Shown: positions 29,784 through 40,903 of the stretch, one piece after another | How the letters are laid out: each line of letters opens with the position of its first letter | Numbering within the stretch: the stretch's first letter is position 1 | Assembly (NCBI GenBank): GCA_021793575.1 | Contig: JAJYSM010000012.1 | Span: 1 to 64,000 of the forward strand | Source: Pseudomonadota bacterium | Lineage (GTDB): Bacteria > Pseudomonadota > Gammaproteobacteria > Xanthomonadales > Rhodanobacteraceae | Length of the DNA: 64,000 nt | Direction: 5' to 3' | Program-made: the position numbers and the translations under genes | The notes under the pieces: generated by a model | What the model saw: the letters and a program-made list of their open reading frames with translations, nothing else | The model's database searches: none | What the model was told of the DNA's origin: nothing

Positions 29784-30275
29784 TCAGCGGTATGCCGCGT
29801 CTTGCGCGCGGTCGGCGGCAATCTGCTGCTCGAAGCGGTCGCCGATCGCCAGCAGCTGCAGCTTGCTGACCACGTTCTCGCCGCGCTGCTCGAAGTGGTA
29901 CTCGTGAATACTGGTCTCAACGATGGAATCGACCGGACAGCTCTCCTCGCAGAAGCCGCAGAAGATGCACTTGAACAGGTCGATCTCATAACGCGTAGTG
30001 CGGCGCTGGCCGTCGCTGGCACGCGGCGCCGAGTCGATCGTGATCGCCAACGCCGGGCACACCGCCTCGCACAGTTTGCAGGCAATGCAGCGCTCTTCGC
30101 CGTTGGCGTAGCGGCGCAACGCATGCAGGCCGCGGAAGCGGTTCGACTTGGGGATGTGCTCCATCGGATAGCGCACGGTGTATTTGGGCTTGAACATGTA
30201 GCCCATAGTCAGACCCATGCCCTTGAACAGCTCGATCAACAGCAGGCTCTTGAAATAGTGTGTGACGCGAGACAT
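29784..30275 (-). CDS. nuoI: NADH-quinone oxidoreductase subunit I
   Basis: NuoI (163 residues) carries clusters N6a and N6b in two ferredoxin motifs: [12 protein letters not shown] (about residues 61-72) and [12 protein letters not shown] (about residues 100-111). It links NuoG to NuoB in the peripheral arm. The spacing to nuoH is 7 bases and to nuoJ 8 bases. Confidence 0.97.
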   Translation of the reverse strand: MSRVTHYFKSLLLIELFKGMGLTMGYMFKPKYTVRYPMEHIPKSNRFRGLHALRRYANGEERCIACKLCEAVCPALAITIDSAPRASDGQRRTTRYEIDLFKCIFCGFCEESCPVDSIVETSIHEYHFEQRGENVVSKLQLLAIGDRFEQQIAADRAQDAAYR

Positions 30276-30282
30276 AGGCTCT

Positions 30283-31311
30283 TCAGACTCCCGGGCCGAT
30301 GCTGACCAGACCGAAATACTTCAGGCAGCCGGCGACAAGCACCCAGACGATGGCGATGGGAATGAACACCTTCCAGCCCAGCCGCATGATCTGGTCATAG
30401 CGGTAGCGGGGGAAGCTGGCGCGGAACCACAGGAACATGAAGGAGAACACGAAGGCCTTGATGAAAAGCCAGAGCACGCCGCCGTGCCCGATGAAGCCCC
30501 ATGTGGCAGGGAATGGCGACAGCCAGCCGCCCATGAACAGGATCGAAGCCAGGAAGCTGACCAGGATCATGTTGGCGTATTCGGCCAGGAAGAAGATCGC
30601 GAAGGCCGAGCCGGAGTACTCCACGTGGAAACCGGCCACGATCTCCGATTCGCCCTCGGCCACGTCGAATGGTGCGCGATTGGTCTCTGCCACCCCGGAG
30701 ATGAAATAGATCACGAACACCGGCAGCAATGGCAACCAGAACCAATCGAACAAACCCTTGCTGCCGGCCTGCGCGTTGACGATGTCGGTAAGGTTGAGTG
30801 ACCCGGCCAGCACCAGCACGCAGACCAGGCACAAACCCATCGCCAGTTCGTACGAGATCACCTGCGCCGCCGAACGCATCGCACCCAGCAGTGCATAGCG
30901 CGAGTTCGACGCCCAGCCGGCAAGAATGATGCCGTACACGCCCATCGAGGTCATCGCCAGCAGGTACAGCACGCCCGCGTTCGCGTTGGACAGCACCATG
31001 CGACTGCTGAACGGGATTACTGCCCACGCCGCCAGCGCCGGTATCAACGTCAGCAGCGGCGCGAGGTAATAGAGGAAGCGGCTGGCGTTGGTCGGCAGGA
31101 TCACTTCCTTGAGCAGCAGCTTGATCGTGTCGGCGAACGCCTGCAGCAGGCCGAACGGGCCGATCTTGTTCGGCCCCATGCGCACGTGCATCCAGCCGAT
31201 GACCTTGCGCTCCCAGAACACGAACATCGCCACGGCGACGATCAGCGGCAGCGTGATGCACAGGATGTAGACGATCGGCCACACCAGCTGTTGGATGAGT
31301 TGGTCAAGCAT
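30283..31311 (-). CDS. nuoH: NADH-quinone oxidoreductase subunit H
   Basis: NuoH (342 residues) has eight transmembrane helices and forms the quinone-binding chamber with NuoB and NuoD. The conserved [20 protein letters not shown] loop after helix 1 and the acidic loop [20 protein letters not shown] are both present. The ATG at 31311 ([17 protein letters not shown]) is 5 bases after the nuoG stop. Confidence 0.97.
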   Translation of the reverse strand: MLDQLIQQLVWPIVYILCITLPLIVAVAMFVFWERKVIGWMHVRMGPNKIGPFGLLQAFADTIKLLLKEVILPTNASRFLYYLAPLLTLIPALAAWAVIPFSSRMVLSNANAGVLYLLAMTSMGVYGIILAGWASNSRYALLGAMRSAAQVISYELAMGLCLVCVLVLAGSLNLTDIVNAQAGSKGLFDWFWLPLLPVFVIYFISGVAETNRAPFDVAEGESEIVAGFHVEYSGSAFAIFFLAEYANMILVSFLASILFMGGWLSPFPATWGFIGHGGVLWLFIKAFVFSFMFLWFRASFPRYRYDQIMRLGWKVFIPIAIVWVLVAGCLKYFGLVSIGPGV

Positions 31312-31316
31312 GCTGC

Positions 31317-33644
31317 TTATGCCTTGCTCAGAGTGATGGCGGCGCCGTACGGCGGAAGCGCGGCGGTGAGTTCCTGCCCCGCCTCGATCCACGCCGCGCC
31401 GTCAGGCACGGCCTTGTCGATCACCAGCGGCAGCACCACCTCGCCGAGGCGCAGCTGCGCGCCATCGGCAAGGCCCATGCGCTGTGCCTCGGTGGCATTC
31501 AGGCGCACCGCCGGTGCCCGGTTGAGCGGATGCGCATTCAGCGCGGTGGCTCGCCGCAGCACTGCATCGCCGCGGTAGATCGGCCAGGTGGCCAGGCGGG
31601 TCAGTCCGCCGGCCGGAGGACGCACGGCCAGCGCGCCTGGTGAGGTCACCGCATGCGCACTGATGCCACTGCGCAAACCGGCCAGATCGTCGAACTCGAA
31701 ACCGGCCAGCTGCAGCGCGCCACCCAGCGCGCGCAGCACCTTCCAGCCCGGGCGGACCTGCTCCGGCGCCCTCGCGCCGGCGGCCACGCCCTGCGCCAGA
31801 CCGTCGACATTGACCAGCGTGGCATCCATTTCCGGCAGCAGCGCGATCGGCAGGATCACGTCGGCCACCTCGCGCAGCGCGGTGCTGGCATAGGCGCTGA
31901 ACGCCACCACCTGTTCGGCCGCACGCAGCGCCTTCAGCGCGGTGGCGCCGTCGGCGAAATCGTGCGGCGGCTCGACGCCGTACAGCAGGTAGCTCTTGCG
32001 CGGCTGTACGAGCATCGCCAGCGCGTCCAGGCCGGCATCACCCGGCAGCACGCCAAGCGAGGCCAGGCCGACCGCATTGGCGCCGACCGGCAGCTCGTTG
32101 CAGCCAGCGCCCGTGGCGTCGGCAATGAAGCGAGCGATGGCACGCAGCCACGAGGCCTGTGGGTGAGTGACCGCCGCCTCGCCCAGAATCACCACCGACT
32201 TGCCCGACTTGAGTGCGGCGATCGCCGCGCTGTCGGCTGCATCGGCGCGCACGGCGCCGACTGCATCGGCCAGCGCGGCGGGCGCACTGGCACCCGCAGC
32301 CACCGCTGCACTGGCCAGCGCCAGCAGGGCATCGACCAGCGCCTGCGGCGCCACCACGACTTCACCGGCGAGCCGGTAATTGAAATCGAAATGCGCCGGG
32401 TTGACGGCGTAAACCTGCGCGCCCTTCTTCACCGCCTGATGCAGGCGGTGATTGAGCAGCGGCATCTCGTGACGCAGGTCGGAGCCGATCAGCAAGGCAG
32501 CCCGAACCTGCTCGACTTCGGCGACCGGCAGCGCAAACGGCTGCGCGCGGGCGTGGTCGGCGAAATCGAGCTGGCGCAGCCGGTGATCGACATGCGTGCT
32601 GCCGAGCCCGCGGGCCAGCCGCATCAGCAGATCGCCTTCTTCGTTCGAGCTGGCCGGATGCAGCAACACGCCCAGCTCGCTTCCGGTTGCCTTCTTCAGC
32701 AATGCGCCAGCGAACTGCAGGGCGTCTTCCCAGGTAGTCGCCTGCCACTGGCCGTTGCGCTTCACTTCCGGCGCGCTGATGCGGTCGGCGGCGTACAGGC
32801 CCTGATAACTGTAGCGGTCACGGTCGGACAGCCAGCATTCGTTGATCGAATCGTTGTCGCGCGGCACCGTGCGCAGCACTTCGCCGCGGCGCGCATGCAG
32901 CCACAGGTTGGAGCCGAGCGCGTCGTGGTAGCCGATCGACGGCTTCGCAATCAACTCCCATGCACGCGCCTGGTACTGGTACGGCTTGTTGGTGAGCGCG
33001 CCGACCGGGCAGACATCGATGATGTTGCCGGACAGTTCGGTTTCCAGCGTCTTGCCGATCCAGGTGCCGATCTGCAGGTTTTCGCCGCGGTTCATGCCGC
33101 CCAGCTCGTAGCTGCCGGCGATCTCGCTGGTGAAACGCACGCAGCGTGTGCACTGGATGCAGCGGGTCATCTCGGTGGCCACCAGCGGCCCGATGTTCTC
33201 GTCGGCGACGGTGCGCTTGCGCTCGGTAAAGCGCGACACGCTGCGGCCATAACCGAGCGCCACGTCCTGCAGCTCGCACTCGCCGCCCTGGTCGCAGATC
33301 GGGCAGTCGAGCGGATGGTTGATCAGCAGAAACTCCATCACGTCGCGCTGGAACTTCAGCGCCTTGTCCGAACGCGTGGTGACCTTCATACCCTCGGCCA
33401 CCGGCGTGGCGCAGGCCGGCTGCGGCTTGGGCATCAGCTTGCCGCCCATCTCCACGTCGACCAGGCACATGCGGCAGTTGGCGGCGATCGGCAGTTTGCG
33501 GTGGTAGCAGAAGCGCGGGATCGCCACGCCGATCGCGTCAGCGGCCTCGATGATCATGGCGCCCTTGCGGATCTGCGTGGACTTGCCATCGACCTCGATG
33601 TTGAGCAGGTCGGGCGCCATGGTGTTGACAGGCTGCGCACTCAT
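31317..33644 (-). CDS. nuoG: NADH-quinone oxidoreductase subunit G
   Basis: NuoG (775 residues) holds clusters N1b, N4 and N5. The N-terminal ferredoxin domain shows [19 protein letters not shown], the His/Cys motif for N5 lies in [18 protein letters not shown], and the N4 cysteines are in [10 protein letters not shown]. The later N7 cysteine motif of E. coli NuoG is absent (only [10 protein letters not shown]-type sequence is found), as in most bacteria. The C-terminal molybdopterin-oxidoreductase-like half is present but degenerate. The ATG at 33644 overlaps the nuoF stop by four bases. Confidence 0.97.
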   Translation of the reverse strand: MSAQPVNTMAPDLLNIEVDGKSTQIRKGAMIIEAADAIGVAIPRFCYHRKLPIAANCRMCLVDVEMGGKLMPKPQPACATPVAEGMKVTTRSDKALKFQRDVMEFLLINHPLDCPICDQGGECELQDVALGYGRSVSRFTERKRTVADENIGPLVATEMTRCIQCTRCVRFTSEIAGSYELGGMNRGENLQIGTWIGKTLETELSGNIIDVCPVGALTNKPYQYQARAWELIAKPSIGYHDALGSNLWLHARRGEVLRTVPRDNDSINECWLSDRDRYSYQGLYAADRISAPEVKRNGQWQATTWEDALQFAGALLKKATGSELGVLLHPASSNEEGDLLMRLARGLGSTHVDHRLRQLDFADHARAQPFALPVAEVEQVRAALLIGSDLRHEMPLLNHRLHQAVKKGAQVYAVNPAHFDFNYRLAGEVVVAPQALVDALLALASAAVAAGASAPAALADAVGAVRADAADSAAIAALKSGKSVVILGEAAVTHPQASWLRAIARFIADATGAGCNELPVGANAVGLASLGVLPGDAGLDALAMLVQPRKSYLLYGVEPPHDFADGATALKALRAAEQVVAFSAYASTALREVADVILPIALLPEMDATLVNVDGLAQGVAAGARAPEQVRPGWKVLRALGGALQLAGFEFDDLAGLRSGISAHAVTSPGALAVRPPAGGLTRLATWPIYRGDAVLRRATALNAHPLNRAPAVRLNATEAQRMGLADGAQLRLGEVVLPLVIDKAVPDGAAWIEAGQELTAALPPYGAAITLSKA

Positions 33645-34981
33645 GCGGCGATTCCCCGCAGCTTTGAATCGGGATGGGCTTCGGCCAGCAGGTCTTCGAC
33701 CATCGAGCGGCCGTGCTGCGCGAAATATTCGAATTCGTTCCAGAACCGCGCCAGGAAGCCCTGCACCGGCCACGCGGCGGCTTCGCCGAACGCGCAGATG
33801 GTGTGGCCTTCGATCTGGCCGGCAATCGCCTTGAGCCGATGCAGGTCGTCCGGCGTGCCGTTGCCCTCGACGATGCGCGTGAGTACGCGGTACATCCAGC
33901 CGGTGCCTTCACGGCATGGCGTGCATTGGCCGCAGGATTCCGCCATGTAGAAACGCGCGATGCGATGGCAGACCTTGACCATGCAGGTGGTCTCGTCCAT
34001 CACGATCACGGCACCCGAACCCAGGCCCGAGCCGGCCTTCTGCAGGCAGTCGTAGTCCATCGTGCTTTCCAGCATCACGTCAGCCGGCAGCACCTTCATC
34101 GAGGAGCCCCCGGGGATCACCGCCTTCAGCTGGTGGCCATTGCGCACGCCACCGGCCATCGCCAGCAGGTCCTTGAACGAGGTGCCCAGACGCACCTCGA
34201 AGTTACCCGGGTTGTTGACGTGGCCGGAGACCGAGAAGATCTTCGGACCGCCGTTGTTGGGCTTGCCCAGGTTGAGGAACCAGTCCGCGCCGTTGCGCAG
34301 GATCGCCGGCACCGAGGCGTAGGTCTCGGTGTTGTTGATCGTGGTGGGCTTGCCGTACAGGCCGAAGTTGGCCGGGAACGGTGGCTTGAAGCGCGGCTGG
34401 CCCTTCTTGCCTTCCAGCGACTCCATCAGCGCGGTCTCTTCACCGCAGATGTAGGCGCCGGCGCCGAGCGCGTTGTGGATGTCCACGTCGATGCCGCTGC
34501 CCTGGATATTCTTGCCCAGCAGGCCAGCCGCATAGGCTTCGCGCAGCGCCTCCTCCAGGTGCTCGAACGGCTCATGGTGGAACTCGCCGCGCAGGTAGTT
34601 GTAGGCCACGGTGGAGCCAGTGCAGTAGCAGGCGATCGCGATGCCCTCGATCACCGCGTGCGGGTTGTAGCGCAGGATGTCGCGATCCTTGGCGGTGCCG
34701 GGTTCCGATTCGTCCGAATTGCACAGGATGTATTTCTGCATCGTGCCCTTGGGCATGAACGACCACTTCAGTCCGGTCGGGAAGCCCGCGCCGCCGCGAC
34801 CGCGCAGACTGGATTTCTTGACCTCCTCGATCAGCGTCGCCGGATCGGGCTTCTCGGCGAGGATTTTCTTCCACGCCTTGTAGCCGTCGACCTGGAGATA
34901 GCTGTCCATCGCCCACGGCTTGTCGAAATGCAACGTGGTGTAGACGACCTGGTGATCCTGCGGTGCGGGTCCGACTGCCAT
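33641..34981 (-). CDS. nuoF: NADH-quinone oxidoreductase subunit F
   Basis: NuoF (446 residues) binds NADH, FMN and cluster N3, the entry site for electrons. Visible are the glycine-rich FMN/NADH motif [13 protein letters not shown] (about residues 62-74), [20 protein letters not shown] and the N3 cysteines in [15 protein letters not shown]. Its stop overlaps nuoG. nuoE precedes it by 11 bases. Confidence 0.98.
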   Translation of the reverse strand: MAVGPAPQDHQVVYTTLHFDKPWAMDSYLQVDGYKAWKKILAEKPDPATLIEEVKKSSLRGRGGAGFPTGLKWSFMPKGTMQKYILCNSDESEPGTAKDRDILRYNPHAVIEGIAIACYCTGSTVAYNYLRGEFHHEPFEHLEEALREAYAAGLLGKNIQGSGIDVDIHNALGAGAYICGEETALMESLEGKKGQPRFKPPFPANFGLYGKPTTINNTETYASVPAILRNGADWFLNLGKPNNGGPKIFSVSGHVNNPGNFEVRLGTSFKDLLAMAGGVRNGHQLKAVIPGGSSMKVLPADVMLESTMDYDCLQKAGSGLGSGAVIVMDETTCMVKVCHRIARFYMAESCGQCTPCREGTGWMYRVLTRIVEGNGTPDDLHRLKAIAGQIEGHTICAFGEAAAWPVQGFLARFWNEFEYFAQHGRSMVEDLLAEAHPDSKLRGIAA

Positions 34982-34992
34982 GACTTAAGCCC

Positions 34993-35520
34993 TTATTCCA
35001 GACCGTCGAGGATCTCGTCGACCTTTTCGGTCGTGAGACGCTCGTGGTAGTGCCCGTTGACGGTCATCGCCGGCGCACACACGCAGGCGGCGATGCACTC
35101 TTCTTCGCGCTTCAGATAGACGCGTCCGTCCGGCGTGCTCTCGCCCAGCTTGATGCCCAGCTTTTTCTCGCAGTGGTGCACCAGCTCCTCGGCGCCGTTG
35201 AGCCAGCACGAGATGTTGGTGCAGATCGCCACGTTGTTGCGGCCGACCGGTTTGGTCTCCAGCATCGAATAGAAGCTGGCCACCTCGTAGGCCCACACGG
35301 CGGGTAGCTCGAGGTAGCACGCCACCGCAGTGATCAGCTCGTCGGTGAGGAAGCCCTGATTCTGCTCCTGCGCGGCGAACAGCGCCTGGATCAGCGCCGA
35401 ACGCTTGCGATCGGGCGGGAACTTGGCGACCCACTCGTCGATATGATGACGGGTGTGTTCGGTAAGCGCAGCGAGCGGATCGACGTTCCTGACCTGCTCG
35501 AAATGTCCGGTGGATTTCAT
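34993..35520 (-). CDS. nuoE: NADH-quinone oxidoreductase subunit E
   Basis: NuoE (175 residues) is a thioredoxin-like [2Fe-2S] protein carrying N1a. The four cysteines are in ICTNISCW and EECIAACVCAPAM. The ATG at 35520 (MKSTGHFEQVRNVDP) is preferred. A longer in-frame start would lie within the end of nuoD. Confidence 0.97.
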   Translation of the reverse strand: MKSTGHFEQVRNVDPLAALTEHTRHHIDEWVAKFPPDRKRSALIQALFAAQEQNQGFLTDELITAVACYLELPAVWAYEVASFYSMLETKPVGRNNVAICTNISCWLNGAEELVHHCEKKLGIKLGESTPDGRVYLKREEECIAACVCAPAMTVNGHYHERLTTEKVDEILDGLE

Positions 35521-35539
35521 CAACAGTGCTCCCCTCGGC

Positions 35540-36796
35540 TCAGCGATCGACGTCGCCGAACACGAGGTCATAGGTACCGATCATGGCCACCACATCGGCG
35601 AGCATGTGGCCACGCACGACGGTGTCCATGGACGAAAGATGGGCGAAGCCCGGTGCGCGCAGATGCACGCGAAACGGTTTGTTGGCGCCATCGGAAACCA
35701 GGTAGCAACCGAACTCGCCCTTCGGCGCCTCAACCGCACGGTAGGTTTCGCCGGCCGGCACGCAGTAGCCTTCGCTGAACAGCTTGAAGTGGTGAATCAT
35801 GGCTTCCATGTCCTCCTTCATCTCGACCCGCGAGGGCGGTGCCACCTTGAAGTTCTTCAGCATCACCGGGCCGGGGTTCGCACGCAGCCACTGCACGCAC
35901 TGGCGGATGATCCGGTTCGACTGGCGCATCTCTTCCATGCGCACCAGATAACGGTCGTAACAATCGCCGTTGACGCCTACCGGGATGTCAAAATCCACTT
36001 CAGCGTACTTGGCATACGGCTGCTTCTTGCGCAGATCCCATTCGACGCCCGAACCGCGCAGCATGGCGCCGGTCATGCCCCACTGCTGTGCCAGTTCCGG
36101 GCTGATCACACCGATGCCTACGGTGCGCTGCTTCCAGATGCGGTTGCCAGTGAGCAGCTCCTCGTACTCGCCCACCTTCGACGGAAAATCAGCGGTAAAC
36201 GCGTCGAGGAAATCAAGCAGCGAGCCTTCACGCCAACTATTGAGGCGCTTGAGGTCGTTACCCTTGTGCCACGGCGATTCGCGGTGCTGCGGCATCTGCG
36301 CCGGCAGGTCGCGGTAGACGCCGCCGGGGCGGTAATAGTTGGCGTGCATGCGCGCGCCGGAAACTGCCTCGTAGCAGTCCATCAGTTCCTCACGCTCGCG
36401 GAACGCGTACAGGAACACCGCCATCGCTCCCAGATCGAGCCCGTGCGTACCGATCCACAACAGGTGATTGAGGATGCGCGTGATTTCGTCAAACATCGTC
36501 CGGATATACTGCGCCCGCGCCGGGGCCTCGATGCCGAGCAGGGTCTCGATGGCGAGCACATACGCGTGCTCATTGCACATCATCGACATGTAGTCGAGTC
36601 GGTCCATGTAGCCGATCGACTGGTTGAACGGCTTGGACTCGGCCAGCTTCTCCGAACCACGATGCAGCAGGCCCACATGCGGATCGGCGCGCACGACCGT
36701 TTCGCCGTCCATCTCCAGCACCAGCCGCAGCACGCCGTGCGCCGCTGGATGCTGGGGGCCGAAGTTCATCGTGTAGTTGCGGATTTCCTGGGTCAT
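35540..36796 (-). CDS. nuoD: NADH-quinone oxidoreductase subunit D
   Basis: NuoD (418 residues) is the 49-kDa-type subunit that lines the quinone site with NuoB. The [19 protein letters not shown] motif with the quinone-contacting histidine, RGSEKL, and the C-terminal [18 protein letters not shown] are all intact. It is a separate gene from nuoC, not fused as in E. coli. Only one base separates the two. Confidence 0.98.
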   Translation of the reverse strand: MTQEIRNYTMNFGPQHPAAHGVLRLVLEMDGETVVRADPHVGLLHRGSEKLAESKPFNQSIGYMDRLDYMSMMCNEHAYVLAIETLLGIEAPARAQYIRTMFDEITRILNHLLWIGTHGLDLGAMAVFLYAFREREELMDCYEAVSGARMHANYYRPGGVYRDLPAQMPQHRESPWHKGNDLKRLNSWREGSLLDFLDAFTADFPSKVGEYEELLTGNRIWKQRTVGIGVISPELAQQWGMTGAMLRGSGVEWDLRKKQPYAKYAEVDFDIPVGVNGDCYDRYLVRMEEMRQSNRIIRQCVQWLRANPGPVMLKNFKVAPPSRVEMKEDMEAMIHHFKLFSEGYCVPAGETYRAVEAPKGEFGCYLVSDGANKPFRVHLRAPGFAHLSSMDTVVRGHMLADVVAMIGTYDLVFGDVDR

Positions 36797-36797
36797 T

Positions 36798-37526
36798 TCA
36801 GTTCTCCCGCCAGTGATCCGCGGCTTCCGCCTTGGCCTGCAGCAGATCAGCGTCGTTGCGGATGGTTCGCGGCACCAGCACGCGCGGCTCGATTGACACC
36901 GGCTGGTAGATCACCCGCTTCAGCTCGGGGTCGTAACGCACCTCGACGTTGCCGATCAGCGGAAAATCCTTGCGGAACGGATGACCGACGAAACCGTAGT
37001 CGGTGAGGATGCGGCGCAGATCCGGGTGACCGTCGAAGATGATCCCGTACAGGTCGAACGCCTCGCGCTCGAACCAGTTCACCCCTGCCCATACAGACGT
37101 CAGTGACGGCAGCATCGGCAACGTGTCATCGTCACAGAATACGTGCAGACGAAGGCGCCGATTGTGTTCGATCGACAGCAGCTGGATCACCGCAGCGAAA
37201 CGACGCGGCTCACTGGCAGCACGCGGGCGCTCGTCCCAGTTGAAGCGGCCCATCGCCTGCCCCTCGACGCCGCGCGAGAAGCCGTCGCCGCCAGCCGTGT
37301 CGGTGTCCCACTCGGTTTGGCCGTAGCTGAGGTAATCGATACCGCACAGATCGATCAGCTCGCTGAAACGGAACACTGGTTCGTCGCGCAACGCGGTGGT
37401 TACCGCGATCAGGTCGGCGGCAGCCAGTTCAGCGATGGTCTCGTTGCGAACGGCAGTGAGGCTCAGCGTGTCGCCGAATCGCGCAGCGAGCTGCTCGGCC
37501 AACGAGCCTGGATGTGGGTCGGACAT
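36798..37526 (-). CDS. nuoC: NADH-quinone oxidoreductase subunit C
   Basis: NuoC (242 residues) is the 30-kDa-type subunit of the peripheral arm. The family signature [29 protein letters not shown] (given here only by its ends, [11 protein letters not shown] and RRILTDYGF) and HPFRKDFPL are present. It follows nuoB by 9 bases. Confidence 0.97.
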   Translation of the reverse strand: MSDPHPGSLAEQLAARFGDTLSLTAVRNETIAELAAADLIAVTTALRDEPVFRFSELIDLCGIDYLSYGQTEWDTDTAGGDGFSRGVEGQAMGRFNWDERPRAASEPRRFAAVIQLLSIEHNRRLRLHVFCDDDTLPMLPSLTSVWAGVNWFEREAFDLYGIIFDGHPDLRRILTDYGFVGHPFRKDFPLIGNVEVRYDPELKRVIYQPVSIEPRVLVPRTIRNDADLLQAKAEAADHWREN

Positions 37527-37535
37527 GTCAGGGCC

Positions 37536-38093
37536 TCACGAACGCGCGACGGTGCTGGTTCGGCGGATTTTCTTCTGCAACTGCAGGATGCCGTGGATCA
37601 GCGCCTCGGCCGTCGGCGGACAGCCCGGCACGTAGATATCAACCGGCACGATGCGGTCGCAGCCACGCACCACCGAATAGGAGTAATGGTAGTAACCACC
37701 ACCATTGGCGCAGCTACCCATCGAGATCACCCACTTTGGCTCAGCCATCTGGTCGTAGATCTTGCGCAACGCCGGAGCCATCTTGTTGGTCAAGGTGCCG
37801 GCCACAATCATCACATCGGACTGGCGCGGGCTGGGGCGGAAGATCACGCCATAGCGATCCAGATCGAGTCGGGACGCGCCCGCATGCATCATCTCTATGG
37901 CGCAGCAGGCCAAGCCAAACGTCACCGGCCACATCGAACCAGTACGCGCCCAGTTCATCAGCGCATCGACGCTGGTGGTGGCAAAGCCGTGCTGCATGAC
38001 CGGATTGTCACCGACTGGTCGCAGGATATCGTCGACCAGGTTCAGCGGCTGCGGGTTGTGCATCACCCGGCTGACGGAATCGATCACTCCCAT
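37536..38093 (-). CDS. nuoB: NADH-quinone oxidoreductase subunit B
   Basis: NuoB (185 residues) binds the terminal cluster N2. The tandem cysteines in [13 protein letters not shown], then [14 protein letters not shown] and [11 protein letters not shown], provide the four ligands. The ATG at 38093 ([15 protein letters not shown]) lies inside the last codons of nuoA, giving a 10-base overlap. Confidence 0.98.
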   Translation of the reverse strand: MGVIDSVSRVMHNPQPLNLVDDILRPVGDNPVMQHGFATTSVDALMNWARTGSMWPVTFGLACCAIEMMHAGASRLDLDRYGVIFRPSPRQSDVMIVAGTLTNKMAPALRKIYDQMAEPKWVISMGSCANGGGYYHYSYSVVRGCDRIVPVDIYVPGCPPTAEALIHGILQLQKKIRRTSTVARS

Positions 38094-38440
38094 TCCAGCG
38101 CTCCCTTCTTCCACACGTAGGCAAAACCGATGATCAGCAACAGCAGGAACAAGGCCATCTCGATCAACGCGATCGCGCCAACCTGCATGAACACCACAGC
38201 CCACGGAAACAGGAAAGCGATTTCCAGATCGAAAATGATGAACAGTATCGCCAGCAGGTAGTAGCGCACGTCAAAACGCATGCGGGCATCTTCAAACGGC
38301 TCGAAACCACATTCGTATGGCGTGAATTTTTCCGCTTCCGGGCGACGCGGACCAGCGAGCAGCCCGACGACCAGCAGCAGAAAACCAAGACCGGTGGCAA
38401 CGCCGATGAACAACAGGACAGGCCAGTATTCGGCAAGCAC
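38084..38440 (-). CDS. nuoA: NADH-quinone oxidoreductase subunit A
   Basis: NuoA (118 residues) is a three-helix subunit next to the quinone chamber. Conserved parts are [24 protein letters not shown] (ends quoted: [15 protein letters not shown]) and [14 protein letters not shown]. The start is a GTG at 38440 with GGAGG about 12 bases upstream, giving [11 protein letters not shown] as in homologues. A longer in-frame ATG start would add a non-conserved, Ser/Arg-rich stretch. It is the first gene of the 14-gene operon. The 256-base gap upstream should hold the promoter. Confidence 0.95.
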   Translation of the reverse strand: MLAEYWPVLLFIGVATGLGFLLLVVGLLAGPRRPEAEKFTPYECGFEPFEDARMRFDVRYYLLAILFIIFDLEIAFLFPWAVVFMQVGAIALIEMALFLLLLIIGFAYVWKKGALEWE

Positions 38441-38696
38441 GATACAACGTACCTCCGCGCCGTCAGGCGCATCAGTGACCGCGGAAGAAACGGTCTGGCG
38501 ACTTCGATTCAACAGGCTGGGCGACCGCAGGCTGCTCAACCATGCTTGCATGTGATCGAACGCGTGAGCGTCCGATGTTCCGCGAGATGAACTCGCGAAC
38601 CGTGCAATTGTATCAGCACGCATGGGTACGACGACAAGCACTGACGAGCCGCATCCCGCAGATTGATGCCTCACGCTTTGCGGCATGGTGACGCAG
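38441..38696. promoter_or_regulatory. nuo operon upstream region with a small hairpin
   Basis: This gap separates nuoA from the pilZ stop and is the expected position of the nuo promoter, though no clear sigma-70 boxes were picked out. It contains the stem CGCGAG-ATGAA-CTCGCG at about 38580-38596, which faintly resembles the ATCCATG-loop palindromes. Confidence 0.4.
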
Positions 38697-39050
38697 TTAC
38701 ATCGTCTGGGTGCTGCGCTCGGAACTCAGCGTACCCGCCAGGATGTTCTCGATGCGGCTGCGCGCTGCCTCGGCATCACTCGATTCGTTGAAGTGGATGC
38801 CGATGCCTGCCGTGCGATTGCCCTGCGCGCCGAGCGGGCTGATCCAGACCACCTTGCCGACCACCGACAGCCGCTCGGTCTCCTCGGCCAGCGTCACCAG
38901 CAGCACCACCTCGTCGCCCAGCGAATATTGCTGGGCGGTCGCTGCGAACAGACCTCCGTGCTTGAGAAACGGCATGTACGCGTTGTACAGCGAGGCCGCG
39001 TCCTTGATCTTCAGTGAAATGATGCCCTGGCGGGCGGCCATCGGTTGCAT
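38697..39050 (-). CDS. pilZ: Type IV pilus PilZ protein
   Basis: This 117-residue PilZ-domain protein resembles the Xanthomonas PilZ over its whole length: [12 protein letters not shown] at the start, [45 protein letters not shown] and the conserved C-terminal end ...TQTM. That subgroup lacks the RxxxR c-di-GMP motif and acts through PilB and FimX in type IV pilus assembly. In Xanthomonas the gene follows holB. Here holB is 11 kb away, with the frd block, a c-di-GMP gene and a deacetylase gene between. A 7-bp stem (39103-39109 with 39121-39127) lies upstream. Confidence 0.92.
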   Translation of the reverse strand: MQPMAARQGIISLKIKDAASLYNAYMPFLKHGGLFAATAQQYSLGDEVVLLVTLAEETERLSVVGKVVWISPLGAQGNRTAGIGIHFNESSDAEAARSRIENILAGTLSSERSTQTM

Positions 39051-39342
39051 GCTTGGCTCCTGTCGAACGGCAGGGTCGTCCGATCAATGGCAATGATCTT
39101 GAGCGTGGTGCGCCAACGGTACCACGCGCGAACAATGTACCCGCATCACCCCATCAACGCACGACATGGAAGTGACGCAATGAGTGCTGATCGTCCGGGC
39201 GCCATCGCAGGTTCAGCCTGACGCTCTTGCTCGGACGGTGCCGCAACGATCTCCTGCGCCAGCACGACAGTGATCGACAGCCGGTCGGTTCCTTGACGAC
39301 TGCCTGGAGCCAACGGGAAACTTCCCAGCCGAGTCGGCAGTT

Positions 39343-39951
39343 CTACCTTGATGAATAAACCATGCCGGTCAATTCAGCGGTCAACTGCTTCGCCGTGTCG
39401 TCCATGATTCCATGAAGGCTCTTGGCAATCCGCTCTCGAATCGGGGCGAGCAGTGCTGGCAGGCGTACAGAACGACTCAAGACGCGGGTTTCCGACGCGT
39501 ATAGCTGCAACAGGTCTAACAAAAGACGTTCCAGTTCCACGCGAGAATATGATGCCTGAATGGCGGCGCGGACTCCATTCTCACGTTGCCAACTATCAAG
39601 AACCCGATAAGCAGCACCCAGCAGGCGCTCAATTCGCTTCATGCGGATCGGCAGGATCTCGTCATAGTGAACAGTGATCTTTATCGGTAAACTGCCAATC
39701 TGCGTCAAAAAAACACGGTCGATTTCCTTGGTTGCATCAAGCAGTCTGCGCAGCGCTTCATTATTTGGAGAAACTCCGGCGACAACTGCCTCACCAGCCC
39801 GACGAATGACCAACGCGTCCTTTTGGGTCTCCTTGGAAACATTGCGTGCAAGGACAGGTTCGATATGAGGCAGCGCAAGGCGCAAGGGAAGGATGGCGCG
39901 CAGCGTCATGATGGTGCGTCGACTATAGGCCTCGAGAATTTTCCGATTCAT
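39343..39951 (-). CDS. Hypothetical protein at the end of the frd block
   Basis: I do not recognise this 202-residue protein. It is soluble and mainly helical, without signal peptide, membrane helix or cysteine clusters. It contains a regular leucine-rich helix (RVELERLLLDLLQLYASETR) and a basic N-terminus (MNRKILEAYSRRT). The start is taken as the ATG at 39951. A longer frame reaches 40032 and would come within 11 bases of the methyltransferase stop at 40043. Its lower GC content, orientation and tight spacing place it in the same acquired unit as the methyltransferase and frdABCD. Confidence 0.6.
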   Translation of the reverse strand: MNRKILEAYSRRTIMTLRAILPLRLALPHIEPVLARNVSKETQKDALVIRRAGEAVVAGVSPNNEALRRLLDATKEIDRVFLTQIGSLPIKITVHYDEILPIRMKRIERLLGAAYRVLDSWQRENGVRAAIQASYSRVELERLLLDLLQLYASETRVLSRSVRLPALLAPIRERIAKSLHGIMDDTAKQLTAELTGMVYSSR

Positions 39952-40042
39952 CGCGGCCAGTACGTCTGTCCGATCTAATTGTAGATGGCCAGCAGACCAC
40001 GTTTGCCGCTTGCCTTGTCTGCAATTCGACACGCTTTCGATC

Positions 40043-40801
40043 CTAAATGGATTTGGTTGCGTGATGCATGCCGATCATGCCGCCAAGCAGGGATTTTGCT
40101 GAAACGTCGCGATAGCCTATTTCACGCAATATTCCGCTCAGCTCATCGGCCCGATAGAACATCTTCAGCACATCCAGAAAGTATCGTTTGCTATTCATTG
40201 CGGCTGGGCCGCTTCGGAACAGAAAGCCTGTGAAAATCAGGCAGATGCGCAGATATCCATAATAAATCGTTTCCACTACTGGATTGTCCGGCCGCAACAT
40301 GTCGCAGTGGCAGAAACGACCGCCCGGCTTGAGCACACGGTGGATCTCTTCAAAAACGGTCTTGACGCGCAGATGTCGTGATGCGAACTGCAGCGTCACC
40401 ACGTCAAAATGATCATTCGGGAAAGGGAGCTTATGCACATCACCTATCACGCTCTGGATGCGTAGCCCGCGCGCGCACGCGCGTTGTTGACCAACCTCCT
40501 GCATCGCGGCACTACGGTCCATCGCATGCACTTCCAGGCTCGGTTCATGCTGAAGTAGCGCAATGCCGATCGCGTTCGTGCCAGCACAAACATCGAGTAC
40601 CCGTTCGCCTGGGCGCACATTGATCACTGCTATAAAACGACTTAAAAACCAGCGCCATAATCCAAGGCTGGCCACACGGTTGGCACTATCATAATACGGT
40701 GCGACATCGGCAAATACGTCGTTCAGGCTCTGCTTCCAATAAGCGCTGAACCGCTTTTCACGTGCCTTTTCACGTGATGCCAGATGAGTGTGAGCGTTCA
40801 A
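40043..40801 (-). CDS. UbiE-like class I SAM methyltransferase, paralogue 1
   Basis: The protein has 252 residues and resembles the UbiE/COQ5 quinone methyltransferases. It shows the N-terminal VFADVAPYYDSANRVASLG (UbiE has KYD..ND..S.G), SAM motif I VLDVCAGTNAIGI (Asp70 to Ile80, where UbiE has the GGTGD form), an acidic motif II (VHAMDRS), GDVHKLPFPNDHFDVVT and RVLKPGGRF. The start is a TTG at 40801 with AGGAAA upstream; no ATG occurs before residue 94. It follows frdD by about 100 bases. Its paralogue lies on the other side of frdABCD. A quinone substrate is inferred from family and context. The reaction is unknown, and it is not a clear match to the known rhodoquinone enzyme RquA. Confidence 0.8.
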   Translation of the reverse strand: MNAHTHLASREKAREKRFSAYWKQSLNDVFADVAPYYDSANRVASLGLWRWFLSRFIAVINVRPGERVLDVCAGTNAIGIALLQHEPSLEVHAMDRSAAMQEVGQQRACARGLRIQSVIGDVHKLPFPNDHFDVVTLQFASRHLRVKTVFEEIHRVLKPGGRFCHCDMLRPDNPVVETIYYGYLRICLIFTGFLFRSGPAAMNSKRYFLDVLKMFYRADELSGILREIGYRDVSAKSLLGGMIGMHHATKSI

Positions 40802-40903
40802 TGGCTTTTCCTGTTTGTATTTTCATATACACATAAAAGAAATTGGTCAGACGTGGCGGTATGCAAGAATGGTATGCTTGCTCACTGTCCACATCAGAAT
40901 TCA

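Noticed and set aside
40043-40801. Rhodoquinone biosynthesis enzyme RquA
   Set aside because: The sequence has the UbiE-type KYD-like N-terminal block and a UbiE-like layout. The YWWAY-like N-terminal motif that I associate with RquA is not seen.
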